Assembly (NCBI GenBank): GCA_024114885.1
Contig: CP099427.1
Span: forward strand, 1,364,001 to 1,428,000
DNA length: 64,000 bases
Direction of reading: 5' to 3'
Source: Septoria linicola
Lineage: Eukaryota > Ascomycota > Dothideomycetes > Mycosphaerellales > Mycosphaerellaceae
A program made the translations under genes and the position numbers. Shown in pieces: positions 39,761 to 52,866 of this stretch. Position 1 is the first letter of the stretch; the number at the start of each line of letters is the position of its first letter. The notes under the pieces were generated by a model. The model made no database searches. It saw nothing but the letters and a program-made list of their open reading frames with translations, and was not told the origin of the DNA.

Positions 39761-42105
39761 ACTACGTAGCACGTATCGACTAAACCTACTAAAGTATAGT
39801 TAATATACGTCTAGAACGTAGCTAGAGCGTTAGTTAGGCTAAATAGTATCACTTTATACTAGAAGTAGCTATAGCGTGTACGGAACGTAGTCTTCTAGTA
39901 GTCGCTAGGCTTAACACGAATCCGATAGTATATATCTATAAGGTCTAGAGTCGTAAACTATATAGCTCCTATAAGCCTATCTAGCGTCTTACTAATTAGA
40001 GGAAGTAGGTACCTATTCTTAATAGTAATTTCGTTTAACCCTCGGTAGTCGACGTATAGCCTTAGTTTACTATCTTTCTTTAGTATAAACAGGATAGGCG
40101 TACCTACCTCGCTAACGCTACGCTCGATCTAATCGTGCTTAAGGCCTATAGTAAGGTACTTCTTTAATTTCTCTAGCTCCTTACCTGACTAGTAATATAG
40201 CGGCCTAAAGGGTAGAACGGTACCTAGACGTAGCTTAATCGTATACTCTACGCTATCTACTAGCTTACTCCTTATCTCTTCTATCGAGTTTAGGATATTA
40301 GAGAACTATTAGAACTTAGAGAGAAGAGGGTTAAGCTCTTCGCCTTCGCCTATCCTACTTATTACTACTACGTATATAGTTAGTATATACTTCAAGTCCT
40401 TGAAAAACTTATAGGCTTCCCTAACCTTAACGTTTTTAAAAGTATCGCTATAGGTCTACTTATCCGAGCCGCTATCGACTCGTATACGATAAGTACGCCT
40501 CTATAGCTAACCTAAGATTATATTAGAGATTAGTATATCGTAGGTATAAAAGATTACGCCTACTATACGCTCTACTCCTACGGAGTCTACGAGCTATACG
40601 CGTATATAATATACGCTATAATAATGCCTTAATTCCCTAGTAAATAAGGTAGCTAGAAGTAAGGTAGTATTAGTTCGAGCCGTAATACTATATTATAAGA
40701 CAAAGGATCTTAATACTACGTTAATGTTAGTAGTATTATTAAGAAGGAATTAAGCTAGCTTAAGCCTATCCTACGCCTCGACTACGCCCTCTAGGTAAGT
40801 CGTATTTACGACTTATATAGGAAGGTATATATCGCTACTAAGCTCGGTATCTAGAGATCGTAGTCCTTCTCTAATATCTTCTCTTTTTTAGCGTCTCTAT
40901 AGTAACCTTACGTACTAACAGCTTCTTACTATTATCTCGAGCGCTTCGGTTAGAGTAGACAGAATTAGTACTAATATACCTCTTCTACTTATAGCTATAG
41001 TATCCTAAATACTTATAGCCTATAATAGAGCGAGTAGAACCTTTATTACTAGAGCGACGCGTATTGTTCTCTCCTAGACTATCGTCTCGCCTACGCGTAG
41101 GAGTATCGCTCCCTACGCGCTTATACTTCGAGTACGTATCGCGCTCGTAGTCTCTATTACTCTAGCTTCCGCCCTAGTTATACTATATAGGAATTATCCT
41201 ATTAGCTTACTCTAGGCGCCTTACTAACGTAACTAAATTAGCGCGCTTACTAGGTACGGTATAATTCTTAATAATCTCTTATTAGAGCGCTAGCTTTAAC
41301 TTTATAAGGAGCTAGCGTACTAGCTACGCTTTAGTATAGTCGCCTAGTTAAGACTCTAAGTAGCCTAGCTCTATAGCGAACTAACGTACCTCTTAGCCCT
41401 TACCCTATTAGGCCTTCTTATACTCGACTATTACGAGGATTATATAATTCGCCTAATCCCTAATAACGTTATAGATAAAGCGCTTAAACTTAGTCTAAGT
41501 ATAGTCTAGAGGCATTACCTTAGAGTATTCGTTATACTAGGTCTCTTACGCCTCGCCTACGAGCTATATAATACTATATAAGACCTTCGAATCTTCTATA
41601 CCGAACTCTTATAGACTATTAAGAAAGATTACTTCGAGACTACGAATAAACTCCCTCGCCTCTCGAACTATCTCGCTCTTAAAGATATAAGGTTCTCTAA
41701 CTTTAGGACCTTTATATCGCGTATACGACGCGCTATCGTAAAGTATACTACCTATAATACTAGCGCTAGCGTCGTCTTTAAGATCGATAACGTTAAGGGT
41801 ACTAGGGGTAGCTAAGGATAGAGATTCTAACTCTATAAGGAGCTGATTATTCTCTCGTCGTAGAGCGCGTATCTCTAAGCGACGACGTAGTTCCTAGTTC
41901 TTAGCCTTAAGCTATATACGCTCTACCTACGTACTGTCTTTAGCTATACTAGTAGACTCCTACTCCTAAACCTTATTAGTATCTATAAGATTACCTTAAT
42001 CGTCTACTTCGCCTATTACGAGCTCTAGCGGCGCTATACCTATATTACGTTAAGGAGCTATAGGCCTCTATAGATTACTACTCTTAGAAGGAGAAGAATT
42101 AGAAT

Positions 42106-42277
42106 TATAAAAGAGGTATATAGTAATATATAGAGCGCTCTCCTAATAAGACTATTAGGATATTATAAGACTAATTCTTACCTCCTTTTAGATATATACG
42201 TATACTATAATTATACCGTACGCTAAGCCTACGAGCCTAAGATAGGTCTTAGCCTTTAACCTTACCTAGCTCTTATA
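42106..42277 (-). repeat. right (5') LTR of Gypsy copy G3
   Basis: 172 bp, TATAAAAGAGG...CTCTTATA. G1 resumes after the TSD at 42283 with its RT-upstream part. Confidence 0.9.
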
Positions 42278-44188
42278 TATAGCGGCCTAAAGAGTAGAAC
42301 GGTACCTAGATATAGCTTAATCGTATACTCTATACTATCTACTAGCTTACTCCTTATCTCCTCTATTAGGTTTAAGATATTAGAGAACTATTAGAACTTA
42401 GAAGGAAGAGGGTTAAGCTCTTCGCCTTTACCTATCTTACTTATTACTACTATATATATAGTTAGTATATACTTTAAGTTCTTAAAAAACTTATAAGCTT
42501 CTCTAACCTTAACGTTCTTAAAAGTATCGCTATAGGTCTATTTATCCAAGCTACTATCGACTCGTATACGATAAGTACGCCTCTATAGCCGACTTAAGAT
42601 TATATTAGAGGTTAGTATATCGTAGATATAAAAGATTATACCTACTATACGCTCTACTCCTATAGAGTCTACGAGCTATACGCGTATATAGTATACGCTA
42701 TAATAATGCCCTAATTTCTTAATAAATAAAGTAGCTAGGAGTAAGATAGTATTAGTTCGAGCTATAATACTATATTATAAGATAAAGGATCTTAATACTA
42801 TATTAATATTAGTAGTATTATTAAGAAGGAATTAGGCTAGCTTAAGCCTATTCTACGCCTCGACTACGCTCTCTAGGTAAGTCGTATTTACGACTTATAT
42901 AAGAAGGTATATATCGCTACTAAGCTCGGTATCTAGAGATCGTAGTCCTTCTCTAATACCTTCTCTTTTTTTAGCGTCTCTATAGTAACCTTACGTACTA
43001 ACGGCTTCTTACTATCGTCTTAGGCGCTTTAGTTAAAGTAGACAGAATTAGTACTAATATACCCTTTCTACTTATAGCTATAGTATTCTAAATACTTATA
43101 GCCTATAATAGAGCGAGTAGAACCTTTATCGCTAGAGCGACGCGTATTATTCCCTTCTAGACTATCGTCGTATCTACGCGTAGAAGCGTCGCTCTCTATA
43201 CGCTTACGCTTCGAGTATATATCGCGCTCGCGGTCTCTATTACTCTAGCTTCTACCCTAGTTATACTATATAGGAATTACCTTATCGGCTTACTCTAGGC
43301 GCCTTACTAACGTAACTAAATTAGCGCGCTTACTAGGCACGGTATAATTCTTAATAATCTCTTATCGAAGCGCTAGCTTTAACTTTATAAGAAGCTAGCG
43401 TACTAGCTACGTTTCGCTATAGTCGCCTAGTTAAGACTCTAAGTAGCCTAGCTCTATAGCGAACTAGCGTACTCCTTAGCTCTTACTCTATTAGGCCTTC
43501 TTATACTCGACTATTACGAGGATCGTATAATTCGCCTAATCCTCGATAACGTCGTAGATAAAGTACTTAAACTTAGTCTAAGTATAGTCTAGAAGTATTA
43601 CCTTAGAGTGTTTATTATACTAGGTCTCTTACGCCTCGCCTACGAGCTATATAATACTATATAGGACCTTCGAATCTTCTATACTAAACTCTTATAGACT
43701 ATTAAGGAAGATTACTTCGAGACTATAAATAAACTCCCTCGCCTCTTAGACTATCTCGCTCTTAAAGATACGAGGTTCTCTAACTTTAGGACCTTTATAT
43801 CGTATATACGATACGCTATCGTAAAGTATACTACCTATAATACTAGCGCTAGCGTCGTCTTTAAGATCGCTAATATTAAAAGTATTAGGAGTACTTAAGG
43901 ATAGAGATTCTAACTCTATAAGGAGCTAATTATTCTCTCGTCGTAGAGCGCGTACCTCTAAGTAACGATATAGTTCCTAGTTCTTAGCCTTAAGCTATAT
44001 ACGCTCTACCTACGTACTATCTTCGGTTATACTAGTAGACTCCTACTCCTAAACCTCGTTAGTATCTATAAGATTACCTTAATCGTCTACTTCGCCTATT
44101 ACGAGCTCTAGCGGCGCTATACCTACGTTATATTAAAGAGCTATAGGCCTCTATAGATTACTACTTTTAGAAAGAGAAGAATTAGAAT

Positions 44189-44360
44189 TATAAAAGGAGT
44201 ATATAGTAATATATAGAGCGCTCTCTTAATAAGACTATTAGGATATTATAAGACTAATTCTTACCTTCTTTCGGATATATACGCGTACTATAGTTATACT
44301 ATACGCTAAGCCTATAAGCCTAAGGCGGGTCTTAGCCTTTAACCTTACCTAGCTCTTATA
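44189..44360 (-). repeat. right (5') LTR of Gypsy copy G1
   Basis: 172 bp, TATAAAAGGAG...CTCTTATA. The next five bases AATAC (44361-44365) should be one half of the G1 target duplication. The other half would lie at the missing left end. Confidence 0.85.
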
Positions 44361-44948
44361 AATACTATACTTATAAGCGTATTACTAATAGAAACCTTAA
44401 GCGATAGGTACGCTACGTACTATACTACCGTAGCTAGCTAGAGACCCTCTCTAAGGGCGTACGTAAAGAGTAGATAAAGCGCTACCTAAAGAGCCTCTAG
44501 ACCTCTATTAAGACTAGTAAGAGAGTCTTTACTAGTAATAAGGGTAAAGCTATTAGCGGCTAGGATATACTACGTAAGGCGAGCGTACTCGCTCTACTAG
44601 TAGCTAGCGTAATGTCCGTCGCTAGTCTAGTAGAGACCTAGCGCTAGTCTAACTTTATAGTAGCTATATTTAAGCTATAGTACGAGGTATACCTACTTTT
44701 CCTATACGATCCTCGTACGATACTAATACTCTTTATAGACTAACTATATAGTAGGCGCCTCTAGCGACGCTCTAGACGCGGCTATAGAGGTAGTTTACTT
44801 CGAGAGTAGTAACTAGGAGGAGAGTAAGCTATTAGAGGACGTAGTATCTAATAAGAAGGTAGAGAAGGTAGATAAGGATAAAGATATAGAGAGCGTCGAC
44901 GGTAGCGGAAATACTAGCGACGACGCGCTCTCTATAGACGATAAATAA
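44361..44948 (+). pseudogene. 3' part of the counter-strand accessory gene in Gypsy G4
   Basis: Starts at the G1 insertion point and runs to the shared TAA at 44946-44948, with the same intron-like segment and acidic tail as the reference copy in G3. Function unknown. Confidence 0.5.
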
Positions 44949-45179
44949 GCGTTTCGCTCGCTACCTACCTACGGCTCTTATACTCTACTCGCGCCTATAT
45001 AGGCTATAGTTAGATTCTTACTTTTTACCTACGAGTACTATACGACTCGCTTAGTAGACGTATATAAATAATATAGTTTACGCTTCGATATATCCTAAAT
45101 ACTTTAGTAATTTTCTTACTCTCTTAAATTTAAAGTTTGCCTCTATATATAAGTTTAGCGCTTAGTACTTAGTATCGCT

Positions 45180-45243
45180 ATATTAGTACCTTAGCGTATT
45201 AGTACCTTAGCGTATTAGTATCTTAGCGTATTAGCGCCTTAGC
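45180..45243. repeat. 16-bp tandem repeat in Gypsy G4, four units
   Basis: Four units of the ATTAGTACCTTAGC type; the highest unit number among the four copies. Confidence 0.8.
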
Positions 45244-48200
45244 GCTTCTACCTTACTACGTACTTACTTATACGCTATACTTCGAATACGTCTAGTACTA
45301 TATAGCTGCTAATATATTCTTTAGGTTCCTACTAGTCGTACTCTTTAGGCTAGCTCTACTAGCGGATTAAGTACTAGCGTACGCTCTTCCTTACTCGAGT
45401 TCTAAGGATCTTCTTAACTTCCTATTTACTCTAGTAGTCTACGAGTAGTATACTCTCTACCTACGTCTCGCTACCCTTCTAAGGTTCTAGAAGTAATATA
45501 TAAAATACGTTATAGATAAGAGCGTCTAGTAGTAGAGCTAAGTAGTATACCTACTTTCCTACTACGTTAATTACCTTAAAAAGCCTAGTAAACTTATCTA
45601 CTAACTTCTTTAAAAGAACCTTTAATCGTAGGTTCTTTATCGATAGTAAGACTATATCGCCGATCTTATATTCCTTAGCCTAATACCTATTATTAAAGTA
45701 CCTAGCCTATACCTCGCTTACTTCTCGCTAGCGTTTACTTAGTATCTTATAGTTCTTCTTTAATCTTTCTATAGCTTTCTTAGTAGCTAGTACTTTCCTT
45801 TTAGAAAGCGCGCTCTAAGCTTCTTACCTACTCGTTACTAGCTCTAGATTAAAGCTATATAGCGCTATAAATAGTAATACCTTTAGTATCGTATACGTAC
45901 TATTATTATATACGAACTCGGCTTATACTAATAGGTCTACCTAGTTATCTTATTACTCTATATAGTAGATACGTAGGTAAGTCTTAAGTATCTAATTCGC
46001 TCTTTCGGTTTACTTATCTATCTATAGATAGAACGCTATACTTAGCTTACGCTTTATATACGCCTCGTAGTAGAAGTTAGACTAAAACTAACTTATAAAT
46101 ATAGACTCTCTATCGCTAATAATACTTATAGGTATACTATAATACCTAATTACTTCTAATATTAAGACTCTTATAAGGTTACTACTAGTATACCTCTTTA
46201 TAGTTAGGACAAAGATAACTATCTTTATATATTAGTCGATAATAACTAGAATCGTATTATATATATATACTCCTTACTTACTTAGTAGAAAGTCTATAAT
46301 AAAATCCTAAGTTAATTCTTAGAATAGATAGTCTAGTATAGGTAGCGTAGTTAGCTTACTATATAGTCGATAGCGACGCGCCTTTACTTTCTAGTAACTC
46401 TTATAGGATTCTACGTATTATACGATATCCTTAGTTATCTCTAGCTACTAGTACTTTCTTCGTACTAGCGAGATAGTCTTATCCTTACTAAAATAGCCTA
46501 TAAGAGTATTATCGTAATATATACAAATTACCTACGTCTATAAAGCGTAGTCCTTAGGTACGTATAGTAAATCGTCTACCTAGAGGTTTCTCTCTCTTAT
46601 AGTATATTACTCGAACCGGCTACTATTACTTATCGCTTATAAGTATACTACGCTTATACTTAGCTTAGCCTATACTAGCGCGCGAGTATATCTAAGGATT
46701 AAGTCTAAGATATTTATATATAGCTCTTCGCTCTTAGTAATTATACCTACTACTCGTATAGGCGTTAAGAACTACTACTACAGGTTAGAGTTAGTACTTC
46801 TCTCTATCGAAGAATACTATTCTTTATAAGTCGTATAGACGCGAGCTACGAGCGGTCTACCTATATCTCTCGTACTCTAATCGTCTTATAGCTATAACTT
46901 AGTCTATTAGGTAGGTAGAAGGTTAGTTACCTCTACTACCTCCTTAGCGTAATTACTACGCCTTAATAGCGCGTTAGCTAGGTTTCGCTTACCTACCTAG
47001 TACGTTATAACGAAGTCGAATAGGGCTAGGAATATAGCCTAACGAGCTTACCTACTAGTTAACTTCTTTATACCTATAAACCTATAAAGGTTAGTATAGT
47101 CGACTAGTACGTCGATCGTATATAGAGCGCCTTCGAGGTATAGCCTCTACGCTTTAAAAGCCTTAACTACTATAAGAAGCTCCTTATCGTATACTTTATA
47201 ATTATACTCTATAGTAATTATCTTCCTAGATATAAATATAATAGAGTACTATTTAGACCCGAAGAGTTAGCTAAGGATTATAGTAATTACGTAATTAGAG
47301 GCGTCGCTCTCGACCTATAACCTAAGCGTAGAGTTAAAGTACCTTAGTAGTAGTACTATAGAAAAACGCCTTTTTAACTTAGTAAACGCCTACTCCTCTC
47401 GTATAGTCTACTTAAGTAGGCTAGGCTTCTTACCTACTACGGCGCTCTTAGATAACGCTATAAGTAGAGATACTACTCTAGAGTATTTAAAAATAAAACG
47501 CTAGTAGAAGTTAGTAAACCTAAAAAAGGATTAAACCTCTACGAGCGTTATAGGCGTTAGCTACGCTACGATTACGTCTATCCTACGTAGATCTATCGTA
47601 ACCTCTCTAGTAGTTACTACGAAGCCTAGGAAATCGACTTCCTTCTACTAGAATTTATACTTCGCTCTTTAAGTATAGAGTCCGAACTTCTAGAGACGCG
47701 TAAGTACGTCGTATACGTCGCGTACGTAGTCCGCGCGGCTCTTACTATAGATAAGAATATTATCTAGGTATACTACGTAGTACGTATCGACTAGACCTAC
47801 TAGAGTATAGTTAATATACGCCTAGAACGTAGCTAGAGCGTTAGTTAGGCTAAATAGTATTACTTTATACTAGAAGTAGCTATAGCGTATATAGAACGTA
47901 GTCTTCTAGTAGTCGCTAGGCTTAATACGAATCCGATAGTATATATCTATAAGGTCTAGAGTCGTAAACTATATAGCTCTTATAAGCCTATCTAGCGTCT
48001 CGCTAATTAAGAAAAGTAGATACCTATTCTTAATAGTAATTTCGTTTAACTCTTAGTAGTCGATATATAGCCTTAGTTTACTATCTTTCTTTAATATAAA
48101 TAGGATAGGCGTACCTACCTCGCTAACGCTACGCTCGATCTAATCGTGCTTAAGGCCTATAGTAAAGTATTTCTTTAATTCCTCTAGCTCCTTACCCGAC

Positions 48201-50117
48201 TAGTAATATAGTAGCCTAAAGAGTAGAATAGTACCTAGACGTAGCTTAATCGTATACTCTACGCTATCTACTAGCTTACTTTTTATCTCTTCTATCGAGT
48301 TTAGGACGTTAGAGAACTATTAGAACTTAAGAGGAAGAGGGTTAAGCTCTTCGCCTTCGCCTATCTTACTTATTACTACTATATATATAGTTAGTATATA
48401 CTTTAAGTTCTTAAAAAACTTATAGGCTTCCCTAACCTTAACGTTTTTAAAAGTATCGCTATAAGTCTATTTATCTAAGCTACTATCGACTCGTATACGA
48501 TAAGTATACCTCTATAGCCGACCTAAGATTATATTAGAGGTTAGTATATCGTAGATATAAAAGATTATACCTACTATACGCTCTACTCCTATAGAGTCTA
48601 CGAGCCGTACGCGTATATAGTATACGCTATAATAATACTCTAATTCTCTAGTAAATAAGATAGCTAAGAGTAAGGCGGTATTAGTTCGAGCTATAATACC
48701 GTATTATAAGACAAAGGATCTTAATACTATATTAATATTAGTAGTATTATTAAGAAGGAATTAGGCTAGCTTAAGCCTATCTTACGCCTCGACTACGCTC
48801 TCTAGGTAAGTCGTATTTACGACTTATATAAGGAGGTATATATCGCTACTAATCTCGGTATCTAGAGATTATAGTTTTTCTCTAATACCTTCTCTTTTTT
48901 TAGCGTCTCTATAGTAACCTTACGTACTAACGGCTTCTTACTATCGTCTCGAGCGCTTTAGTTAGAGTAGATAGAATTAGTACTAATATACCCTTTCTAC
49001 TTATAGCTATAGTATTCTAAATACTTATAGCCTATAATAGAACGAGTAGAACCTTTATCGCTAGAGCGACGCGTACTATTCCCTCCTAGACTATCGTCGC
49101 GTCTACGCGTAAGAGCGTCGCTCTCTACGCGCTTACGCTTCGAGTACGTATCGCGCTCGCGGTCTCTATTACTCTAGCTTCTACCCTAGTTATACTATAT
49201 AGGAATTACCCTATTAGCTTACTCTAGGCGCCTTACTAACGTAACTAAATTAGCGCGCTTACTAGATACGGTATAATTCTTAATAGTCTCTTATCGAAGC
49301 GCTAGCTTTAACTTTATAAGAAGCTAGCGTACTAGCTACGCTTTAGTATAGTTACCTAGTTAAGACTCTAAGTAGCCTAGCTCTATAGCGAACTAGCGTA
49401 CCCTTTAGGCCTTACCCTATTAGGCCTTCTTATACTCGACTATTACGAGGATCGTACGATTCGCCTAATCTCTAATAACGGTATAGATAAAGCGCTTAAA
49501 CTTAGTCTAAGTATAGTCTAGAGGTATTACCTTAGAGTGTTCGTTATACTAGGTCTCTTACGCCTCGCCTACGAGCTATATAATACTATATAGGACCTTC
49601 GAATCCTCTATAATAAACTCTTATAGACTATTAAGGAAGATTACTTCGAGACTATAAATAAACTCTCTCGCCTCTTAGACTATCTCGCTTTTAAAGATAT
49701 AAGGTTCTCTAACTTTAGGACCTTTATATCGCGTATACGACGCGCTATTATAAAGTATACTACCTATAATACTAGTAGTAGTATCGTCTTTAGGATCGCT
49801 AATATTAAAAGTACTAGAAGTAACTAAGGATAGAGATTCTAACTCTATAAGGAGCTAATTATTCTCTCGTCGTAGAGCGCGTACCTCTAAGCGACGACGT
49901 AGTTCCTAGTTCTTAGCTTTAAGCTATATACGCTCTACCTACGTACTATCTTTAGTTATACTAGTAGACTTTTACTCTTAAACCTCGTTAGTATCTATAG
50001 GATTACCTTAATCGTCTACTTCGCCTATTACGAGCTCTAGCGGCGCTATACCTACGTTACGTTAGAGAGCTATAGGCCTCTATAGATTACTATCTTTAGA
50101 AAGAGAAGAATTAGAAT

Positions 50118-50289
50118 TATAAAAGAAATATATAGTAATATATAGAGCGCTCTCCTAATAAGACTATTAGAATATCGTAAGACTAATTCTTGCCTCCTTT
50201 CGGATATATACGCGTATTATAATTATACTATACGCTAAGCCTACGAGCCTAAGGCGAGTCTTAGTTTTCGACCTTATCTAGCTCTTATA
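50118..50289 (-). repeat. right (5') LTR of Gypsy copy G4
   Basis: 172 bp, TATAAAAGAAA...CTCTTATA. It marks the outer edge of the Gypsy stack. Confidence 0.88.
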
Positions 50290-50830
50290 TTACTCTTAAG
50301 GTACTCTTTAATCTATACTCTTATCTATTTCTTATATAGATAACTAAAGGCCTAGAGGCGTTACTTACTAGTCCTTTTCTTAATAGAGTACTCGTTACTA
50401 AATAGCTAATCTAACTAGTTTATAGAGCGATATAAGTAGGCCTACTATAGTCGTTAGCGAGTATAAGCCTCTATAAGGTATAGACAACGTTTATACTACT
50501 AGTTTTAAAGCCTATAGTTATAAAGGATCGTTCTTAAGACGTTAGTACTAAAATTAGTACTAGTATCGTCTTTAATATTCTAATATATCTATTTAGAGTT
50601 CTTCTTTATAGTATATATAATTAGGCGAGCGTCTCGAGAAATATAACTAAAGAGACGACCTTTATAAGGCTTATTCTATACTATATCGCGTGCTTTGTAC
50701 TATTAAAGGACTAATTTAATAGTCGATTTAGGAACGCGTTCCTTAGTCGCGATTTAAGTCGTTATATCGCCTATACGACGACGTCTAACGATTATATCTT
50801 TGAACTTATCTAAAAGCTAGTAATTAGGGG
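50290..50830. other. RIP-decayed remnant between the transposon stack and gene space
   Basis: TA-rich, CA/TG-poor, with CG retained, so RIP-affected, but not part of the Gypsy or Copia families described. No frame or repeat end is recognisable. From about 50830 CA and TG become common and composition is normal, so this marks the RIP boundary. Confidence 0.6.
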
Positions 50831-52032
50831 CACGATTTAGATCAATTTATACAAGAGCAGGACGTTATAGCATAGTGCAATAGTTAATAGAAGTTACTAT
50901 AGAGAACGCGTCAAGAGTCGCGTGTCGCGCCAAGACGCAGACTTAAGCCCTAGTACTGTACTTTCTACGATGCTCCTACGCAATAGCATAGAACGATCTT
51001 GTTGCTCATTACTGACTTGACTGTCGACTGGCCATCTCGCCAGCTTCGCGACGACTGCCCTGCTATACGCTGGACGCTCGCTGCCGCAGCTGTCGTATGG
51101 CAAAGACCTGCGGGCACGCCGTTAGGCCTTAGAACACCGCGCACCCGGAACATTGGTCTCGCACAACAAGCCAGGCAGATGTTCTTGCTGTGGCTTGGAA
51201 ACCTGCCGCAGGAGAGTGTTGATCAGACTAATGAGTCGCAGGGCTGTAGACACCCATCAACAGAGCAAGATTTCTTGCCTATGCAGTGTTTCGGGAGTGC
51301 CGGCTGCTCTGGTCCGGAGTTGCTCGCTATGTGCTCGCGCATCCCGAGATGAGGTCAAGGCATACTCAAGCATACAAAGACTTTCACCCAGCGTGTGAGT
51401 GGGCAGATATGTCCCTCCGTGCGGATGAAGCAGTTGACAGACTGGCTATATCACGCCAACGGCGTGGAACCTAACGACTTGTGATCTTCTAGATGTTCAA
51501 GCTGCTGCAACAGCTACATTCTCGCCAAGAACGGCCGGTGGATGTGTAACAAACAACACGAGCTGCAGTGCTGATCACGGAGTGAAACATTCCTGAAGTC
51601 GAAACAGGCAAGTGCCATGACTCGACTACTCCCAGAAGTCTCGCAATACACATCCTGCGTTGTGCATGCTCATTCCGACAGCCAATAGAGGGATCTGCAG
51701 CTGTGCTCGAGCGTCCACCGGTACGCTATTCCAGGAGTGCAGAGTGTCATTCGCAGTCTTGGCAGCTGCCATAGTTTACAGTCTGATTCCCACATGCTCG
51801 ATTCAAGAATGCAACTGCATGCACGAGCTGACGATAGTCCTGCTTCAAGAAGGATTTAGGTGTTGCTATTCCGGCAGGCAGCCAAGACCTAGGCGCGGCT
51901 GAGAAACAAGTGCTGAGGTAGTCGTGCGACACTGCCACGATATAAAGAAGGACAAGAGTAGCAAGACCTCACGACAACATCAAGAACTCGCAAAGCGGCA
52001 ACACGATCCAAGCCTTCAGACCTACCACCAAC
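50831..52032. other. gene-poor spacer with candidate promoter of the first secreted protein
   Basis: Normal composition. Several short overlapping frames exist on both strands (for example 50999-51352, 117 codons), but none shows a domain, a signal peptide or consistent coding character, so I leave them out. The right end holds the promoter of the gene at 52033: TATAAAG at 51941-51947, 92 bp before the start codon. Confidence 0.45.
51941..51947 (+). promoter_or_regulatory. TATA box of the secreted protein gene at 52033
   Basis: TATAAAG 92 bp upstream of the ATG, with no ATG in the reading frame of the gene between the two. Confidence 0.45.
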
Positions 52033-52527
52033 ATGCAGCTCTTCGCCCTCATTGCAGCACTTGTAGCTTTTGCTACGGCACAAGAACTGGCAGGCTATCC
52101 ATCTTGCACCAAGACTCACACGCCAACTTCGTATACCTGCTGTGGAGACATCGCAGCCGTGACTGCAACATCCTACACCAACTGCGGCGGATGTGCTCTG
52201 AAGACCGAGGCCAATTTCCCGGCATGCCGTTGCGCAACCCCTCCGGTGACCGTTGCAACTCTTACCAGCACTCGAACGGCATGCGCACCCACCACTACCC
52301 AGTCCATCAAGACGATTAAGAAGCCAGACAAGTGCACCAAGACGATCACCACAGTCAAGCCTGGATGTGGTGACTGCGGGCATGTGTTCGCTACCACCAA
52401 GACTGCGAGAATAGATTGTGGAGGATGCGCGTTGAAGACGAAGACGATCACTGGTGAAGCTGGAATCTGCATGTGTCCAACCGAGACCGCGACCACCGTG
52501 ACTGCTTGCAAGAAGTCGGGCTACTAG
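52033..52527 (+). CDS. small cysteine-rich secreted protein with internal duplication (effector-like)
   Basis: 164 residues. Residues 1-16 (MQLFALIAALVAFATA) form a typical signal peptide ending Ala-x-Ala, so secretion is expected. The mature part has 16 cysteines in two similar halves. The first half has spacing C-X10-CC-X13-CGGC-X10-C-X-C; the second has C-X10-CGDC-X13-CGGC-X13-C-X-C. Both halves contain CGGCALKT. The rest is Thr/Lys rich, which would suit O-glycosylation. There is no intron. The next gene on the right encodes a one-unit relative. Such short, Cys-rich secreted proteins next to RIP-affected repeats resemble fungal effector candidates, but no function can be read from the sequence. 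A long antisense frame (51889-52917) is judged a shadow. Confidence 0.85.
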   Translation: MQLFALIAALVAFATAQELAGYPSCTKTHTPTSYTCCGDIAAVTATSYTNCGGCALKTEANFPACRCATPPVTVATLTSTRTACAPTTTQSIKTIKKPDKCTKTITTVKPGCGDCGHVFATTKTARIDCGGCALKTKTITGEAGICMCPTETATTVTACKKSGY

Positions 52528-52866
52528 GACTGAGGCGCTGGAGGAACGTGGCACATAGTAGAAGAAAAAGTACCTAATTACGGCTCGCAAATACCTCTCT
52601 TCTGAGCTAACTGCGCCAATAACTTCCTGTGCATTCTTCGAGACGGGCTGCCATCTTGAAGGAATCGCTTGTGTACGTCCCCGAATTGTATGAATGGCCA
52701 TGTTCCTGCACCACGCCTTGGCAAGCTCACACGTACCACGGGCCGTTCTGACCACGATACGGACGCGAAACCGGCCTGACCGATTCAACGTGACACAGGT
52801 ACTACACATACCATAGGCGAGATTCATGTAAGCACAAAGCGGATGCAGCTGAATACGCGAGTCGCG

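Larger units (their letters stand above)
35580..42277 (-). mobile_element. Gypsy copy G3: complete chromovirus-type LTR retrotransposon, RIP-inactivated
   Basis: 6698 bp, TSD TATAG (35575-35579 and 42278-42282), 172-bp LTRs at 35580-35751 and 42106-42277. This is the reference copy because nothing interrupts it. On the minus strand from right to left: gag with a worn CCHC-like piece near 40985-41035, reverse transcriptase, integrase, GPF module and chromodomain, then a 16-bp tandem repeat, then on the plus strand the accessory gene, then the polypurine tract and left LTR. It inserted into the RT-to-protease part of G1. I did not resolve the protease motif. I could not identify the primer-binding site next to the right LTR (no TGG start after the RIP-altered LTR end). 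Confidence 0.93.
11935..44360 (-). mobile_element. Gypsy copy G1: nested host of G2 and G3, left LTR missing
   Basis: G1 is carried by 11935-12287, 31580-35579 and 42283-44360, about 6.43 kb once G2, G3 and one TSD copy of each are removed. A full copy is about 6.70 kb. The missing part at the left equals one LTR plus about 90 bp. At 11935 similarity to the other copies stops abruptly and unrelated decayed DNA begins. The right LTR (5' LTR of this minus-strand element) is intact at 44189-44360. The element carries the same pol, chromodomain, tandem repeat and counter-strand gene as G2-G4. G1 itself sits in G4, whose sequence resumes at 44361. Confidence 0.8.
44361..50289 (-). mobile_element. 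Gypsy copy G4: outermost and probably oldest copy, left part missing
   Basis: 5929 bp. It begins abruptly inside the counter-strand accessory gene, at the point where G1 inserted, and runs through chromodomain, integrase, RT and gag to an intact right LTR (50118-50289). The missing left part corresponds to about 0.79 kb and is not in this window. RIP decay is heavy throughout. Being the acceptor of G1, which accepted G2 and G3, it is inferred to be the oldest. Confidence 0.85.

Noticed and set aside
1..50830. Reading TAG/TAA as glutamine makes many frames look open across the repeat block
   Set aside because: TGA is rare in RIP DNA, so this is true of nearly every frame. I kept only frames supported by motifs, by agreement between copies, by long truly stop-free runs or by frame-restoring structure.
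50999..51352. 117-codon plus-strand frame and overlapping short frames at 50897-51474
   Set aside because: Competing frames on both strands, no domain, no signal peptide, no upstream promoter sign; spacer next to the RIP border.
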